From Spirochaetia bacterium UBA2205 (GTDB taxonomy: Bacteria > Spirochaetota > UBA4802 > UB4802): a DNA stretch of 64,000 nucleotides. Shown here in pieces: positions 26,074 through 35,713 of the stretch. The notes below the pieces were generated by a model. It saw only the letters and a list, made by a program, of their open reading frames with translations. It made no database searches and was not told the origin of the DNA. Both the position numbers and the translations under genes were made by a program. The stretch spans positions 1 to 64,000 of the forward strand of contig DCUV01000040.1 of assembly GCA_002328585.1 (NCBI GenBank). Direction: 5' to 3'. The stretch's first letter is position 1; every line of letters starts with the position of its first letter.

Positions 26074-28923
26074 TTAATCCCCTCCATGCTCACGAACCCA
26101 CTGAATAGCATATTGCAGCAAATCCTGAGATGAGTCCAGATGCAATTTCATCTTTATCTTTTCACGAACATTTTCTACAGTTTTAACACTTATATGCAAC
26201 TTTTCTGCAACATGCTTGTTGCCCAAACCATGCCCTATCAACTGAAATATCTCAAACTCCCTGTTGGTAAGCCCCTCCACTGAGCTGTCAATAACACCTC
26301 TATCTGACAATGCATTAAATATCAAATCTTTTACCTCACTTGATACATAAACATCCCCTTTCAAAACCGTATAGATAGCATTGATAATCTTATCAGGTGC
26401 TTCATTCTTCATTAAATATCCTCGTGCACCTGCTTTAATGGCACGTTCGGCATAAAGCTTTTCATCATACATGGACAGCACCAATGCAGGCAATTTTGGA
26501 AAGCGTTGTTTTAATGCTTTCACCAATTCTATGCCACTGGTTCCATTTAATGAGATATCCACCAGTACACAATCGGGTACCTTTTTATTAATGACATCAA
26601 TTGCCTCATCAGCCGATCGTGCTTCGCCAATGACCTCTAAATTTTTGTGACTGGAAATAAGCTGCTGTAATCCCTGCCGTACAATAGGATGATCATCAAC
26701 AACAACAATGCTGAATTTCCTGGAGCTTTTCAGCTTTTCAGTAACAGGTTTTGAACTTTTATGTATTGTGCACTGAACCAGTGTCCCGCCCGTTTTATTG
26801 TTCTGAATCTGCAATGCAGCATTGATAATCCATGCCCTGTATTGCATGATATGCATCCCCATGCCTTTTGTTACATCAACAGTATCTGGTATACCCCGCC
26901 CATCATCCATAATCCTGATACAATAATCATTGTCATCCTCGCATACTGATACGGCAATATGTTTGGGATTACCATGCTTAACTGCATTGTTCACTGCCTC
27001 GCGGACAATATAGTAAACATGTACTGTATCAATTAACGCATCAATATTAGTGGATACATTCCATTCAAGAATAGCTTTAATTGAAAAATTTTTATCGATA
27101 TCTTTAATAATCTCCTGCAGGGAAACATGCAATCCTTTGTTGTTTAAATCAACCGGGCTTAATCCCTGAGCAATGAGGCGGGTATGTTCAATAGCCTGAT
27201 GCACCATACTCTGTATTTCTACAATTTCGGGCACCTCATTGGAAAATTCATCTTTAAACTTAAGCCGCAGCATCTCTGTTTTAAAAATTATACCTGCAAG
27301 ATGCTGCCCCAATCCATCATGCAAATCCCGCGCTATACGATTACGTTCATCAATGTTTGCCTGTAAAATCTTTTTTTCCAGCTGCTTCTTTTCGGTCATA
27401 TCAATGCCAATGAGCATAAAATAGTTAAATACATCAGCATCATAGACGGGGCGGGCATGCCATTGCACAATGCGCTCGGTTGTATCTTTCATTACTATTG
27501 AGGTTTCAAAAATGTGTGTGGCTTTTGTTTTTTTCATGTGCGATAGTTGATTTCTAAATGCACGTTGCCCAAAATCAGGGATAAACAGTGTACAGCAGCT
27601 TTTGCCGGTAACCTCGCTGGCATTGTATCCTGTAGCCTGCAACATGGCTTTATTGCAGGTGATGATGGTACCCTCTTCGTTCAATGTTAAAAAGTAGGCT
27701 GGCGCTATATCTTCCAGATTTTGTATAATGTTAAGACCCTGCTTTAATTTTTCCTTTGTCCGTTTAACATCAGTTAAATCCCGGGCAATGATTGAGCAGC
27801 CTATTATGGTGCCGCGTTCATCCTCAAGCGGGGTTACGGTCATTGACATATTATGAATTGCACCATGCCTGTCTACACCCTCAGACTCATAATGAGCTAT
27901 CCCCTCGTTATATTTAACCCGTTCAATGAGCTGTTTAAATTCATCAGGACGGTATGGCGGCGACAGTAAGCTTACATGACAGCCGGCTGCCTCATCAAAC
28001 GCATAGCCAAAGATTTTTTCTGCTGATTTGTTCCAGCTTGCAATTGTTCCATCAAGAGTTGTTCCAATAATTGCATCATCCGAATTGTCCAGCAAAATAG
28101 ATAGCTGCGTGCGCACCTGTTCTATCTGTTTTCGTTCGGTTATATCACGGGCTACGCTCAACACTGCATTTTCATCACGATAATAGATAATTGTGCTGGC
28201 AATCTCAACAGGGATGGTATTGCCATAACAATCAACAAAAGCTGTTTCATACCAATCGGTATTTTCAGAGATTGACTGCAAAAATGTATGTATCCGGTTA
28301 CTATCGCCCTCAGAGGTAAGCTGCTGTAACGTCATCATGGCAAGCGACTCATGCGAAAATCCCAGGCGGTTGCATGTTGTAGTATTTACTTCAAGAATTT
28401 TCCCGTCCCTTTTATGGATAATAACCATATCCGATATGCTGTTAAACAATGACTTGTAGCGCATCTGTGATGCTAACAGCTCACCGGTCCTTTGCAGAAC
28501 AATATCTTCCAGCAAATCCTTTTCTTTCCTGAGCATATCCTCAGCAGATTTTATGCGCATCATGGCATTTATCTGTGCTATCAGCTCGGCCTGATCTATA
28601 GGCTTGGTTAAAAATGCATCGGCTCCCAATTTTAGCCCTTTAACCTTACTGTGTGTATCAGTATGTATGGCGGTAAGAAAAATAACCGGAATATTTCGTG
28701 TCATGGGATCATCTTTCAAAACGCGGCATACATCAAAGCCATCCATCCCCGGCATCTTGATATCAAGAATAATAACATCAGGATTTGATTGTTTTGCCTT
28801 TTCAATCCCCTCGCTGCCTTCCAGAGCAGTAATAACCGTGCAATCAGCAATAAGATTTTTTAACAACGCAGTAATGCTAACCAGATTATCCTTTTTATCA
28901 TCAATGACCAGGATTGTACTCAT
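26074..28923 (-). CDS. Hybrid kinase with N- and C-terminal receivers and LuxR-type output
   Basis: This 949-residue protein carries a complete signalling chain. In order: receiver (residues 3-120, Asp54 in VIILDIKMPGMDG), three PAS domains (about 155-265, 270-390, 395-510), a HisKA_3 dimerisation domain with His in RNRIARDLHDGLGQH, HATPase (EAVNNAVKHG, MDDGRGIP), a second receiver (DCVLVDISLNGTSG, PALVLSMYDE), and a LuxR-type helix-turn-helix (LTNREFEIFQLIGHGLGNKHVAEKL). Normally the NarL-type kinase and regulator are two proteins. There are no membrane segments, so it is cytosolic. It overlaps the upstream kinase gene by four bases (ATGA) and is followed by the AbrB-like gene. Confidence 0.92.
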   Translation of the reverse strand: MSTILVIDDKKDNLVSITALLKNLIADCTVITALEGSEGIEKAKQSNPDVIILDIKMPGMDGFDVCRVLKDDPMTRNIPVIFLTAIHTDTHSKVKGLKLGADAFLTKPIDQAELIAQINAMMRIKSAEDMLRKEKDLLEDIVLQRTGELLASQMRYKSLFNSISDMVIIHKRDGKILEVNTTTCNRLGFSHESLAMMTLQQLTSEGDSNRIHTFLQSISENTDWYETAFVDCYGNTIPVEIASTIIYYRDENAVLSVARDITERKQIEQVRTQLSILLDNSDDAIIGTTLDGTIASWNKSAEKIFGYAFDEAAGCHVSLLSPPYRPDEFKQLIERVKYNEGIAHYESEGVDRHGAIHNMSMTVTPLEDERGTIIGCSIIARDLTDVKRTKEKLKQGLNIIQNLEDIAPAYFLTLNEEGTIITCNKAMLQATGYNASEVTGKSCCTLFIPDFGQRAFRNQLSHMKKTKATHIFETSIVMKDTTERIVQWHARPVYDADVFNYFMLIGIDMTEKKQLEKKILQANIDERNRIARDLHDGLGQHLAGIIFKTEMLRLKFKDEFSNEVPEIVEIQSMVHQAIEHTRLIAQGLSPVDLNNKGLHVSLQEIIKDIDKNFSIKAILEWNVSTNIDALIDTVHVYYIVREAVNNAVKHGNPKHIAVSVCEDDNDYCIRIMDDGRGIPDTVDVTKGMGMHIMQYRAWIINAALQIQNNKTGGTLVQCTIHKSSKPVTEKLKSSRKFSIVVVDDHPIVRQGLQQLISSHKNLEVIGEARSADEAIDVINKKVPDCVLVDISLNGTSGIELVKALKQRFPKLPALVLSMYDEKLYAERAIKAGARGYLMKNEAPDKIINAIYTVLKGDVYVSSEVKDLIFNALSDRGVIDSSVEGLTNREFEIFQLIGHGLGNKHVAEKLHISVKTVENVREKIKMKLHLDSSQDLLQYAIQWVREHGGD

Positions 28924-29975
28924 GATTGGCTAACCCAATGCTGAACTTTTAAAACAAATTCTTCTATTGGAAACGGCTTCTGTATAAAATCATCACATCC
29001 TGAAGCCATAATGACTGCGCGCTCATTTTTAAGCGACGATGCGGTAACGATGATAACTGGTATATGTTTTGTATGGTCATTGCTTTTCAGCTCTTTCACT
29101 ACCTCTAATCCATGTAAATCCGGAAGCGATAAATCAAGCAATATACAATCTGGCTTTACTTCATGAGCAAGCGCTATACCTCTGGCGCCCAACTGGGTTT
29201 CGGTAATATCGTATAGTTTTGACAACAGGGCTTTCACCACCACAACGCTGTCCGAGTCATCATCTATCACTAAAATTTTTTTACGAACTGCCTGCGGTTT
29301 TGCTTCCACCTGTAATGGCAGATGTACTGTAAAGCACGAGCCTTTCCCAAGCTGACTTTCAACATGGATGGTTCCGCCAAGGATGGATAATAATTTCAAT
29401 ACTATGGTTAGCCCCAGCCCTGTCCCTGGATATTTTGATGACAGCGAACCTGATGCTTTGGTAAAACCTGTAAACAATGTATCCAGAAATTCACTGCGAA
29501 TACCTATTCCGGTGTCGGCTATGCTTACGGTGCACATCCCATCATGTGCATGCGCTGACACCGTTATACAGCCTTCCTCGGTAAACTTCACCGCATTATC
29601 AATAAGGTGCTCAAAAACCTGATACACCCTGGTCTCATCACTCTGTAGTATAACATCATCCAGATGCGTATGCAGTAAAAGCCCTTTTTTCTCCAGTATA
29701 CCTTCATATCGTTCAAAAATATCACTCAGTATTGTTGCAACCATGACATCAGTTATATGCAACTCAATACCGCTATCTATCTCAAATACTTCTATGATGT
29801 CATTCACCAGCGCCAGGAGGCGGCTACCATTGCGTTCAATAATTGCTAAATATTCCTTTTCTTCTGTGGTAAGTCTGCCATCAGCCTGCATAAGCAAAAC
29901 CTTTGACAGCGTTAATATGGAGTTTAACGGGGAGCGTAATTCATGGCTTATGCTGTGCAAAAATTCCTTATTCAT
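28920..29975 (-). CDS. Sensorless histidine kinase-receiver hybrid
   Basis: This 351-residue protein begins at the kinase core: HisKA with phospho-His in FLHSISHELRSPLNSIL, HATPase (EHLIDNAVKFTE, IADTGIGI, GTGLGLTI), then a receiver (ILVIDDDSDS, DCILLDLSLPDLHG, FIQKPF). There is no sensor domain of its own. The upstream gene ends within its first codons (8-base overlap) and may serve as a separate input. The C-terminal receiver could hand phosphate to the next gene's receivers. The ATG is taken because it overlaps the previous stop; frames further up are shared with that gene. Confidence 0.88.
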   Translation of the reverse strand: MNKEFLHSISHELRSPLNSILTLSKVLLMQADGRLTTEEKEYLAIIERNGSRLLALVNDIIEVFEIDSGIELHITDVMVATILSDIFERYEGILEKKGLLLHTHLDDVILQSDETRVYQVFEHLIDNAVKFTEEGCITVSAHAHDGMCTVSIADTGIGIRSEFLDTLFTGFTKASGSLSSKYPGTGLGLTIVLKLLSILGGTIHVESQLGKGSCFTVHLPLQVEAKPQAVRKKILVIDDDSDSVVVVKALLSKLYDITETQLGARGIALAHEVKPDCILLDLSLPDLHGLEVVKELKSNDHTKHIPVIIVTASSLKNERAVIMASGCDDFIQKPFPIEEFVLKVQHWVSQS

Positions 29976-30483
29976 GGGCTTTTTGCTGAAGATTCATTTT
30001 TATTAAATATGCAATGTTAAACAAATTTGTTATTCCGCCAACAAACCGTTCTTTAATCATCCCCTTGGGCAAGAGGTCAATTATCCTGTTATATTCCTCC
30101 AGCCTGGTATTGATTGTAGCAACAATGTTCGATAGCTCCTGATATCCTGATGTTGCCTGTAAATGTTGCATGGTGTCAGCAACAGCAGATGCGCTAAAAA
30201 ATATCTTCCTGAACGCATCTTTTACCGTCGCAGAAAATCCTGAAAGAAGCTTCTCCACCACACAGATTCTCACCAGTTGATATCCAAGCTGAACATCCTG
30301 GCAGCTCCGGTTTGAAAAACAGTCCGGAAAACGTTCAAAGTAGGCATTCCCCAGAGCAATCATATCTTCAATGTCAAAATCAAAATTTCCGTCACAGGCA
30401 ATGATATCACCTCTGAACTCATCCAGATTTTTTGACTTTATGAATAGTTCTGCCGGTTTTGTCATAACACGATACCAGTCCAT
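29968..30483 (-). CDS. Unrecognised helical protein heading the phosphorelay operon
   Basis: I do not recognise this 171-residue soluble protein. It is almost wholly helical with several Cys and an acidic start (FRGDIIACDGNFDFDIEDM region). It has no signal peptide. I use the ATG at 30483; a TTG two codons earlier is weaker. It sits first in a chain with the two kinases and the AbrB-like gene. A role as sensor or adaptor for the sensorless kinase is inference from position. A near-match AACTATCGCA word lies just before its start, at 30491-30500. Confidence 0.6.
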   Translation of the reverse strand: MDWYRVMTKPAELFIKSKNLDEFRGDIIACDGNFDFDIEDMIALGNAYFERFPDCFSNRSCQDVQLGYQLVRICVVEKLLSGFSATVKDAFRKIFFSASAVADTMQHLQATSGYQELSNIVATINTRLEEYNRIIDLLPKGMIKERFVGGITNLFNIAYLIKMNLQQKAHE

Positions 30484-30622
30484 AAACAATAACTATCGCA
30501 CAAAAACTATAGCACATAACCATTGTTTTTAATAGTTAAAATACCATACCGTTGCAACACACTACTACGATATTTTTATAGTTAAAATAGTATAGCTTTT
30601 TTTGTAAAGAAGAATTAATGCC

Positions 30623-31594
30623 CTACTTTTTGATTGGTAAAACAAGAAGGCTTAACGGGTTTGCCTGCACACCATGAACCATAAGCGAAACATGAAGGTG
30701 TGGCCCTGTTGACATGCCGGTGCTTCCCACAGCGCCAATAAGCTGTCCGGCAACCACCCTGTCACCGGATGAAACCATCAACTTTTCCATATGCATGTAA
30801 TAGCTGAATATGCCGTTGCCATGATTGATGATGACCATGTTGCCTTCGTAAAAAAGTTTATCGGCAAGCACCACAATGCCGTCAAGCACGGCATACACAG
30901 GTTCCCCGCTGTTGCCATTCAGATCAATACCACGGTGGATACGCGTCACCGTCTGCCTTTTTTTAGTAGAGCTATCATACAGCAGATATCGTCGCTTTGC
31001 CCAGAATGCTGAATTTATGGCATGAGTATTCAGCGGATAATAGGGGGGGCTTTGTATGCAGTCATCAAACCTTGTTGCAAATGCTTTTTGCTTTTTCTTT
31101 GTGCATTCAGCAATAAATTGTTTTACCTCAGGAGTCTCTATGTAATCCTTTTGGGAAAACTTATCAAACTCCATGGGGATAACCGAAACAGGGAAAAAAG
31201 ATCGCTTAATAGTTACTGGAATCTCAATATGAAAGGTATCACCATGAATGGCGCAATGATAAACGCCTGGCTTTAAGTCAGGATCAATAGCAAAAAAACC
31301 TCTGTACCCCCACTTTTTTTTTGATAATACAATCTCTGTATCAATAAATTTCACAGAAAGTGATTTTACATCTCTGGCAGGTATGATTTCACAATACGCC
31401 ACATTGCCCTGTGCAAATCGTTTTGCATAGATAGTACAGGTAACAGCATCGTTGGTGACAGCAATCTTTTCCGGCTGCGCTACCGTAAAGTTATCCGGCA
31501 AAGGCTTTTTGGCGATAGTTACCTTTGTAATATCCCGTGCGCATGAAATGGCTACACAGCATACCATGATTATTACAGTTACTTGCATCTTCAT
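30623..31594 (-). CDS. M23 (LytM) metallopeptidase, putative lipoprotein
   Basis: This is a 323-residue cell-wall endopeptidase or divisome-type activator. The N-terminus MKMQVTVIIMVCCVAISC has a relaxed lipobox, AISC, with Cys as the likely lipid-modified residue, so an anchored periplasmic protein is expected. The C-terminal M23 domain has HRGIDLNG (HxxxD) and GPHLHVSL (HxH), the zinc ligands, with GNMVIINHGNGIFSYYMHM between them, so catalysis is intact. I took the ATG at 31594 because AGAGGGAA lies ten bases upstream. One AACTATCGCC word is at 31511-31520. Confidence 0.85.
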   Translation of the reverse strand: MKMQVTVIIMVCCVAISCARDITKVTIAKKPLPDNFTVAQPEKIAVTNDAVTCTIYAKRFAQGNVAYCEIIPARDVKSLSVKFIDTEIVLSKKKWGYRGFFAIDPDLKPGVYHCAIHGDTFHIEIPVTIKRSFFPVSVIPMEFDKFSQKDYIETPEVKQFIAECTKKKQKAFATRFDDCIQSPPYYPLNTHAINSAFWAKRRYLLYDSSTKKRQTVTRIHRGIDLNGNSGEPVYAVLDGIVVLADKLFYEGNMVIINHGNGIFSYYMHMEKLMVSSGDRVVAGQLIGAVGSTGMSTGPHLHVSLMVHGVQANPLSLLVLPIKK

Positions 31595-31792
31595 GATGAT
31601 AGCGTTCCCTCTAAAAATAAAATGATGCACAACCAGTTTTCCTCTCCTTATTCAAGGTGAGGGATGAAGGGTGAGGTTTGTGAACCTGCCACATACTATT
31701 TTATCACTATACTATTGATTTTTTCATGCTACTATTGTATAATACTATCATAGCACTATAACCATTTTCAACATCTATTTGTGGAGGTCACT

Positions 31793-32146
31793 ATGAGCAT
31801 CCAGATTTCATTCAGCAAATTGGAAAAAGAATTTATGCCACAATTCAGAGAACGGATCAATACCTCTGAGGATATCATTGATGTGCAGAAGATTTTTTCG
31901 TACACTATAAAAGAGATGTTACAAAAAGCTTTTGAAAAAGAAGGGATTACAATAAACGAGGAGAATATAGCACTTACCAGCAGCGCACCTTACTATACCA
32001 TAACCATTAATAATCACTCAATAAATGAACTATGGAACACCAGTGACTTAAAAGACATTTTGCAGCGCTTTGCCGAGGTTGCTCATAAGCGGTACATTCA
32101 TTTGCAAAAACATCTGGCAAAAACAAAGATGAAGATACGTCGGTAA
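31793..32146 (+). CDS. Unrecognised small protein
   Basis: I do not recognise this 117-residue protein. It starts at the ATG at 31793, five bases after GGAGG at 31783-31787; the in-frame GTG at 31781 overlaps that site. It has one predicted mixed alpha/beta core (FSYTIKEMLQKAFEKEGITI), basic C-terminus (AKTKMKIRR), and no signal peptide. It converges on the DUF1992 gene. Confidence 0.65.
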   Translation: MSIQISFSKLEKEFMPQFRERINTSEDIIDVQKIFSYTIKEMLQKAFEKEGITINEENIALTSSAPYYTITINNHSINELWNTSDLKDILQRFAEVAHKRYIHLQKHLAKTKMKIRR

Positions 32147-32155
32147 AGAATTATA

Positions 32156-32527
32156 CTATTTTGCTAATTTGTCCATTACCTTTTTACGGTATTCATAATC
32201 AGGAACATGTATCCCTTTTTGTTCCATGAGTATGGTATAACGCAGTTGTTTTGCATTAAGCTGTTTTACCAGATACTCCAGCCGTTTATCATCATCGTAG
32301 CATGCATTGATAAGCTGCTGTAATGAGTATATATCTTTTCGCAGTTCCACCTCTTCAGGAATAATGCCTGCATTCTTCATTATTTTATATGCCATCCTGA
32401 TATCAGGCGAAATAGTATCCAGTTCATCTCGTGGAAGAGGTTTTCCCACCCCCGGAAGGTTATCAAACTCACCTCGCTCTATGGCTTCACGGATACGCTG
32501 CTCAGCTATCAGTTCAAAGATGTACAT
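32156..32527 (-). CDS. DUF1992 (DnaJC28-like domain) protein
   Basis: This 123-residue protein carries the DUF1992 signature IAEQRIREAIERGEFDNLPGVGKPL followed by DISPDIRMAYKIMKNAGIIPEEV-like text. The family is widespread in bacteria (YhdN-like) and has no settled role. A basic helical tail (NAKQLRYTILMEQK) completes it. The ATG lacks a good ribosome site. It stands alone. Confidence 0.85.
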   Translation of the reverse strand: MYIFELIAEQRIREAIERGEFDNLPGVGKPLPRDELDTISPDIRMAYKIMKNAGIIPEEVELRKDIYSLQQLINACYDDDKRLEYLVKQLNAKQLRYTILMEQKGIHVPDYEYRKKVMDKLAK

Positions 32528-32866
32528 GAAACTACTTTTTAGCTATACGGATTTTTATTAATATTATTGGCATTGTTAATAAACCTTTGTGCAAAATATC
32601 AGTACAATGTACTACCTGTATTATTAATCTATTTATCGTTATAATTCTGTAAACTATTTTTTCTTTTTACCCATGCTTTTTACCTATACTATATCCCGCA
32701 TCACACCAATGGGGGTCAGAGCCTACAGGATCTTCAGCAGGATATTCAGATTTTTTAATAATCTCTATTTTAGTCAGCGGAATGTGATAGCGATTATAAA
32801 AATTGTTGAGGAAAACGATAGTACTATCTTATTACATCGCAATTTTTAAGAAAGGTTATGGTTCAA
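32528..32866. other. Intergenic region with one GGGGTCAGAGCC copy
   Basis: This is 339 bases without a gene. It contains the word GGGGGTCAGAGCC at 32711-32723 on the plus strand, unpaired here; the same word occurs as an inverted pair after mnmA. I see no other structure I can support. Confidence 0.4.
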
Positions 32867-33298
32867 TTATGGTATTAATGCTTTAACTGCACTAACTATT
32901 TTTCTGGCACTTGCTATCGCGTCTTCAGAATCTTTTGATGAATAGGCAACAGAAGGCGTTATGTCAGGCAATCCATTTGGATATCTGGTTGGTATATAGA
33001 GTTTGTCAAGATGACGTGCATCATCACTATACAGCAAAAATTTTTTATGTAAAGTGATATCAATCTGTTGCAGTTCATCAATGAGTTTATAGATTGAATG
33101 TCCCCATGGGTCAGCATCATGTAAATAATACAAAGATTTCAATGCTTTTTCTGCTGCCTGTTGACATAAGAAGCAAGCATGTGCATATTTTTCATTTTGA
33201 TTTAAAATTAATGCAGCATCTAAATCACCTTCAGCAGTTTTATACCATCTCATTGCTTCTTGTCTGTTACTTTCTATTGACATAGATTTCAGTAGCAT
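32867..33298 (-). CDS. HEPN-domain protein
   Basis: This 143-residue protein matches the HEPN family that pairs with minimal nucleotidyltransferases. The N-terminal helix AMRWYKTAEGDLDAALIL and CFLCQQAAEKALKSLYY are typical. DDARHLDKLYIPTRYPNG is the segment where HEPN RNases carry Arg and His. It overlaps the MNT gene; the ATG at 33298 is one choice and the ATG at 33283 (MSIES) another. The pair is a type VII toxin-antitoxin candidate, with HEPN as toxin RNase and MNT as modifying antitoxin. Confidence 0.85.
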   Translation of the reverse strand: MLLKSMSIESNRQEAMRWYKTAEGDLDAALILNQNEKYAHACFLCQQAAEKALKSLYYLHDADPWGHSIYKLIDELQQIDITLHKKFLLYSDDARHLDKLYIPTRYPNGLPDITPSVAYSSKDSEDAIASARKIVSAVKALIP

Positions 33299-33617
33299 CC
33301 TTTAAAACGTTCTTAAAAAAAATTCTATTGGAAATTATTTCCCATTCAGCAGGGGTGTAGATCAAACAATCAACAGGCATACAAACGTATGATTCAATGT
33401 CATTGAAATCATCATACCGATCAAAAAAACGTTTATCCGTTTGTTTGATGACAATTAAGTCAACATCACTTTTTCTTGTCTGTGTATTACGCGCAAATGA
33501 ACCAAAAAGTATTACCCTCTCAACACCCTTTGACAAAAAGTAATGCTGTAATTGCGATATAACATGTTCTCTGGGCATCATAACAGTAAAGTAATAATAT
33601 AGTGACGATGATGTCAA
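33267..33617 (-). CDS. Minimal nucleotidyltransferase (MNT) partner of HEPN
   Basis: This protein has the nucleotidyltransferase motif GSFARNTQTRKSDVDL, the GS...DxD pattern with the metal-binding Asp pair. It is up to 116 residues, the usual MNT size. A more likely start is one of the ATGs at 33581 or 33578 (MPREH); no clear ribosome site decides. It overlaps the HEPN gene and should be translated first. Confidence 0.85.
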   Translation of the reverse strand: MTSSSLYYYFTVMMPREHVISQLQHYFLSKGVERVILFGSFARNTQTRKSDVDLIVIKQTDKRFFDRYDDFNDIESYVCMPVDCLIYTPAEWEIISNRIFFKNVLKDATEIYVNRK

Positions 33618-33700
33618 TAGTATTTTTTTAACAATACTCCACTATACTGTAATCCATTAGCTCCTTTTGTTCGATAAATAAAAAAAGGATGCCAAAAAAC

Positions 33701-35497
33701 ATGAAACCTCTCCTCTATATAGTACCTATCCTTATGCTGTCACATCTTGCATTTGCCAATGAGTACTGGCAGCGCCAGATAGAGTCTTTGCAAAAAGAAC
33801 AGAAACAGGTGCAGGCACAGCCATATACCTCGTTTGTACTTGAATACATTGATACACGTTTAGCAATGGCACAGGAACTGTCTGCCCTGTACAGGGAAAG
33901 CTTAAACAACAAAGACAATGGGCACACCGCAACCACCCATTATGTAAACGTTTTATCCAGATGTTTTGATGATGCAGCCATTGACATAACACGACAGCAG
34001 GTTGTACAACAGTTGCAATTATTGCAAACATCTGATGCAATTGATTGCACCACCAATGACTATTATATCATTCACACCGAGCTGGTGCTTGCCTCCATAA
34101 CCAGCTATGCAAACACAAGCATAGATAAAAAAGACAACGATATGCCCGCACCAGGCACACCGCCCATTGCAAACCTTTCAGCAAGCGTCAGGTTTAACGA
34201 ACTATATCAAAAGGCTTATTATAAAAAGCAAAAGGCTGATTACATACAATCTATTCTTGCCCTGTGCAACAGCGATACAACCTCGACCGCTCAATACATG
34301 CCCAATCCATCATTACTGCTGCAGCTGTTCCCATCACTTGCAGCAAAAATACACACAAACACTATCTATAGCAGTGTTTATAATTCCGGTAATGGCATAC
34401 CATACCAGATAACTATCCCCCATGAAATGGATAGCCATAAAGCAGTCAAAGACATTAATGCAAAACGCGATGAGCTTATTACAACCAGCACTATAACAAC
34501 CAGCGAAATTGACGCAATAGCACACGCATACATTGATCCAGTACATGATGCCATTACAGAGCAGCAAAAACTTCTTGCCACCATGCAAAGCATAAACGGA
34601 ATAACCATTGAAAATGAGGAGGCGTTTAACGCATTTATTGAGCATTGTACCCTGCAATCACGCTATCTTCTGGATTATGCACAGGCAAATGCGCTCTACT
34701 GCAACCTTGTACAGCTCAATGAACCAGCAATTGATTATCAAAAGCGCTATGAGCATATTGCAAAGCTTGCGTATCAATTGCAACAACAAACAATTGCGGG
34801 CGACAGCTCCAATAAAACCATGCCTGCTATTGAGCGCATTGTTTCAATATTAAAGGCATTCGCCTATACCCAGCATAAAAAAGAAAACGATGCTGCAGTA
34901 CAAAATCTCATGCAGTCACTGCACACCATCAAAGAAGCTATACGCAACCGTTGTACAGTACCTGAAAAGAATAACCTGAACTCTGCACTCTGCACCATAG
35001 AAATTGCAGCAGGCATTGAAACAATAGAAAAAGGCATACACCTTTTTCAGAGCCAGCACTATGCAAAAGAGGCTTTGATAAACTATGCAACGGTGGTTAA
35101 TGAAGCCTTTGAGCATGCTTCAACAGGTTACGGCAGCAACATACTACAGCAGATAGTTACCCTGCAAAGTGCCATTCCAGCAGTCAGCAACTTTGATATT
35201 CAAAAAATTATCAATGAATATGCCAGCCAGCGCTATTTACTGCGCAAATTGCGGTACGACTGTGCATCACTTGTGCAACGATTACAGTTCTTTGAAAAGC
35301 AGGGCATTGCTATGCCTCAAAAAGATAAAGCCTTTCAGTTGCTGGAAACCATTAAAACCCTGCAACCCCTGTATAGTGTTGATGTTTACAAATATAAAAT
35401 GAATCAGGATAATATCATCATCATTGACCGACAGTGCACAGCAGTCTTAACAAGGATGTCACAAAAAAATAAAATGCTTACTGTAAAGGATATATAA
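33701..35497 (+). CDS. Unrecognised exported helical protein
   Basis: I do not recognise this 598-residue protein. It has a signal peptide, MKPLLYIVPILMLSHLAFA, with cleavage expected after the Ala at the end. The rest is almost all helical, Gln/Ala/Asn-rich and lacks membrane segments, with several long amphipathic stretches (IESLQKEQKQVQAQPY, IEKGIHLFQSQHYAKEAL). TPR- or Sel1-type repeats are not evident. I chose the ATG at 33701 because the ATG at 33689 overlaps the AAGGA that would serve it. It is probably periplasmic. It is transcribed alone and no neighbour suggests a role. Confidence 0.65.
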   Translation: MKPLLYIVPILMLSHLAFANEYWQRQIESLQKEQKQVQAQPYTSFVLEYIDTRLAMAQELSALYRESLNNKDNGHTATTHYVNVLSRCFDDAAIDITRQQVVQQLQLLQTSDAIDCTTNDYYIIHTELVLASITSYANTSIDKKDNDMPAPGTPPIANLSASVRFNELYQKAYYKKQKADYIQSILALCNSDTTSTAQYMPNPSLLLQLFPSLAAKIHTNTIYSSVYNSGNGIPYQITIPHEMDSHKAVKDINAKRDELITTSTITTSEIDAIAHAYIDPVHDAITEQQKLLATMQSINGITIENEEAFNAFIEHCTLQSRYLLDYAQANALYCNLVQLNEPAIDYQKRYEHIAKLAYQLQQQTIAGDSSNKTMPAIERIVSILKAFAYTQHKKENDAAVQNLMQSLHTIKEAIRNRCTVPEKNNLNSALCTIEIAAGIETIEKGIHLFQSQHYAKEALINYATVVNEAFEHASTGYGSNILQQIVTLQSAIPAVSNFDIQKIINEYASQRYLLRKLRYDCASLVQRLQFFEKQGIAMPQKDKAFQLLETIKTLQPLYSVDVYKYKMNQDNIIIIDRQCTAVLTRMSQKNKMLTVKDI

Positions 35498-35713
35498 AAC
35501 ATACAATATCATTGCGTTACTGTATTGTACAGCAGTCATGAATGAATAAACAAAACAATAGCAGAAACAATGGTGTGTAGCACAACACAATGTCATCCTC
35601 AAACAATATAAATGTAATAATTGCAACGCACATCAAAAAATATTTTTACATGGCTGTCATTGCCTGATATACTTATAGATACATTATATATATCTGCAAC
35701 ATTAAGGATAATT

